Positions 61,493-64,000 of a stretch of 64,000 nt of DNA are shown one piece after another (position 1 is the first letter of the stretch; each line of letters begins with the position of its first letter). Under the pieces are notes generated by a model. The model saw nothing but the letters and a program-made list of their open reading frames with translations, had not been told where the DNA came from and did not search any database. Where the stretch lies: positions 1-64,000 of the forward strand of contig MU623494.1 in NCBI GenBank assembly GCA_025201765.1, given 5' to 3'. This DNA is from Daldinia sp. FL1419 (lineage: Eukaryota; Ascomycota; Sordariomycetes; Xylariales; Hypoxylaceae). The position numbers and the translations under genes are program-made.

Positions 61493-62230
61493 TAAAAGAG
61501 GTACCTAATCAGCTAGGTAAGCTTCAATCAATCAATGTGAGATGATGTTCCAGCTTCCGAGGTCGTGTCCTCTTTTCATAAAGTACAACAATCTTTCATA
61601 TGTATTATGGTCGTCATAGTACAGGGTTCATCTATTCTGCACTAAAAGGTATCAGTTTAAGGCTGACAATCTAAAAGAATCATTGGACACACCCGTTAAA
61701 TAGTCGCTTTACATAGTATTACCATGTGATACATACCTAACATACACTATTATATATCCTTGCCCTCGTGTAGATTTCCATATTATCTATATCTCTTACA
61801 TAGACAATATCATTGATCAATACTAGGTATTTATTACTCTTCTAACAAAGGCGGATCGATAATCTAAGAAAAGGGTTTGTAGTTATATTTTATCATTACC
61901 TAGTCATCTCTCTCACACCGAGTCGTCCTCGTTAGAACCAACAATTCACAACCTTGCCGGCCCTCCAAAAAAACCCGTAAAAAAAAGTCAATAAGCGGGC
62001 CAGACAACCGATCCTAATAATAGAATCAGGATATCTGACACTTCGCTTTCTTTAAAGTTCCGGTCTTTTATTCTTACTTCCTTTCATCTCTCGTCGAATT
62101 GGCGAATTCGCTGATTTGTGTTCCACGAAGCCTCGAAAGTGTCGGCCTTTCTTCACGGCGTATCAACCATCGAACTTACAACGTGTCTAAGAGGCGGATC
62201 TTCGGATGGCCCTCCGGCCGTTCCGATAAG
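61493..62230. other. Upstream region of the DDHD gene
   Basis: No separate gene. The reading frame of the DDHD gene is open upstream to 62099, but without an ATG, so this part is taken as promoter and 5' leader. Confidence 0.5.
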
Positions 62231-64000
62231 ATGCCCCCAGCAAATAGCGATACCAATGTGCCCAACGACAAGAAGGAGGTAAAGAAGGAGGTTAAGAAGG
62301 TAGAAAAGTCGTATTTAGCTAGTGCCGTGGATTCTATCAACCCGTGGACGACGAATCGAAGTACTACACCGACTCCGAAAGATGTCGCCCCGAAGCCTGG
62401 CAAGACGCCACCACCCACCAAGAAAGCCGAAGATCATAGCACAAATACGCTCTATGGCCAGAGCTTCAGAAGATACCCGCCGGAATGTCCACCGTTAAAT
62501 GTTATGTGGTTTCATGCCGTAGACGTAGGTAACGCCATTCAATCGTTCTATTTCGTTCCCAGTCCTCTAACATTTGGTTATTATTTATCAGGTCCCCAAA
62601 CGAAAACCCAATTTCCTCAAGACGAAGAAGAAGGAAGAAGATGCAGCTAAGCAAGCGCCGCCAAAGAAATTCGTCGCATTCTCCAAAAACGATTCGAGAT
62701 CGATCGAGAATGCCTACCAGAAACTCCTGGAGGAGCTTGAAGACGAAAGGGGCAAGGGCTCTGTAAATAAGCAGATGCGCTCCAGTTCCCAAAGGAGGAG
62801 GGCCGTGTCGTCTGAGGATGAGCCTAATACCAGTATTGACGGAGAGAATGGTAAACTACAGGGCGGTTTAAGAGTCCCGGTTAATGAAGATTTTTTGTTT
62901 GATGTCGACATAGAAGAACGGGAACTGGCACCTGTATATTGGTTAGGACCCATTTATGAAGTCCGCCGTGGCACTTGGTTCTACCAAGAAGGATCCACGT
63001 TGCGACCTTGCGAGGAAAACTTAGCAGCTCAGCTCGAGGAGGGTTACTTAAAAATCAGGCCGTGGACGTATCCCGCGCCGACCCCTCGCGGTGCCCACGA
63101 TGTCACCCCTAAACCATCCTCAGAAAATTTGAAAGCGGTCGCCAAGTCACAACCCGATGGTTCGCTCAAGCCACCACCGCTGCAGCCCACAGTGCAGCAT
63201 CAGCCGCAGACATATAGACTCTTTGGTACTTATATGAATAGCATAGCAACTTACCAGGACTCGAATACCGCGTGGCTATCCTCAGAGAGTGTGTTCTCCT
63301 GGGTGACGTCAACCGTATATCAGCGGTTCGCCGGTGGTGGTTATATGAATGGTGTAAAACTGGTGCGTGGTTATTCAGAGCCCGGTAAGACAAAGGATGG
63401 GAAAAGACCTCCTACGCCAACGACTGCAACCCTACCTCCTGAAAAATTAGACGAAAAACAAGAGAAAGCTATGAAGCGAAGATCCGCACCACCTAGTACC
63501 CGCTCGGAGGATACCTCGGAACGAGACAAGGAAGATGGCGAAGATGCCACAGAAAGCCAGCGCCGTGAAAATCGCCTGAAACGTCAATTTTCATCGTTCA
63601 TTGAAGCTTCCGAGGATCCCGAAAAGCAGGATGAGCAAATCCGAAAGCGTGAGGAACAAGAAATTCAGGATGATTATAACGGGCAGGATGGCGAAACACA
63701 GGGCCGCGACATCGAGCATCTTGTTCTAGTTACCCACGGGATTGGGCAGCTCTTGGGGCTTCGGTAAGTATATCAAGTGCCACAATACCCCTAAACACTT
63801 GATAAATGCTAACTCATATTTTTAGCATGGAAAGCGTTAATTTCGTCCATGACGTTAATATGTTACGAAAAACGATTAAGGCGGTATATACACATTCAGC
63901 AGACCTGAAGACTCTTAACAAGGAGAGCGAAAATGGGCCTGGTAATTGTAAAATCCAAGTTCTCCCAGTCTGCTGGAGACATTTACTAGATTTCCCCAAA
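62231..64000 (+). CDS. DDHD-domain phospholipase, 5' part
   Basis: Intracellular phospholipase A1-type protein of the DDHD family (PA-PLA1/iPLA1 group), probably cytosolic or membrane-associated. The first 547 residues are here, in exons 62231-62524, 62592-63763 and 63826-64000 (runs off the edge in frame). Introns are 67 and 62 nt, both GT-AG. The N-terminus is Lys/Pro-rich and low-complexity. A WWE-like segment (VYWLGPIYEVRRGTWFYQEG...KIRPWTYP) follows in the second exon, then Ser/Lys/Glu-rich linkers, then HLVLVTHGIGQLLGLRMESVNF (HGIGQ at about 480-484), which opens the lipase fold in fungal members. The GxSxG serine motif and the DDHD domain itself must lie beyond the right edge. The start is the first ATG in frame (MPPANSDTN); the frame upstream starts at a non-ATG codon. 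A housekeeping neighbour, not a melanin gene. Confidence 0.88.

Noticed and set aside
62099..62230. N-terminal extension of the DDHD protein
   Set aside because: The frame is open but begins at TTG, and the only intervening ATG (62206) is in another frame.
12001..64000. CRISPR array, operon or other bacterial-type system
   Set aside because: Introns, fungal protein families and spacing are eukaryotic; the only regular short repeats (61073-61162) are directly tandem, without spacers.

Overview
The window is nuclear DNA of a filamentous ascomycete (Pezizomycotina, most likely a Sordariomycete). The evidence is: genes with short (52-156 nt) GT-AG introns and CTAAC/CTGAC-type branch points, fungal-only protein families (Zn2Cys6 regulators, a non-reducing PKS with SAT and PT domains), long gene-poor spacers, and a repeat pair whose differences are almost all C-to-T/G-to-A, the mark of repeat-induced point mutation (RIP). 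I cannot fix the genus.

Layout. 1-12.6 kb: no gene; an extremely AT-rich edge (1-~420), a RIP-diverged inverted repeat (361-513 against 2260-2412) and a tRNA-Ser-like relic. 12.6-15.8 kb (+): a Cmr1/Pig1-type regulator with two C2H2 fingers plus one Zn2Cys6 domain, five exons. 21.9-22.8 kb (+): a tetrahydroxynaphthalene (T4HN) reductase. 29.6-30.9 kb (-): an AflR-type Zn2Cys6 regulator. 40.3-46.9 kb (-): a 2,159-residue non-reducing polyketide synthase, SAT-KS-AT-PT-ACP-ACP-TE, with every catalytic residue in place. 52.3-54.1 kb (-): a four-exon multicopper oxidase of the Fet3/Abr1 group. 55.8-60.3 kb (-): the largest subunit of RNA polymerase III. 60.8-61.5 kb: a 664-bp non-autonomous DNA transposon with PIF/Harbinger-like ends. 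62.2 kb to the right edge (+): the first part of a DDHD-domain phospholipase.

How the genes work together. PKS, T4HN reductase, Cmr1-type factor, AflR-type factor and Abr1-like oxidase form a 1,8-dihydroxynaphthalene (DHN) melanin locus. The PKS would make 1,3,6,8-tetrahydroxynaphthalene, the reductase would convert it to scytalone, the two factors would control transcription, and the oxidase may act in late oxidation/polymerisation. Scytalone dehydratase and a second (trihydroxynaphthalene-preferring) reductase are not visible here. The five genes are spread over about 41 kb with 5-9 kb gaps that show no coding sequence, so this is an expanded cluster. RPC1 and the DDHD phospholipase are housekeeping genes and probably mark its right border.

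The points most worth following are the two-regulator architecture with an AflR-type TCG-N5-CGA site upstream of the PKS, the RIP-marked repeat, the Harbinger-like element, and a 217-bp near-pure poly(A) block at 49.7-49.9 kb.
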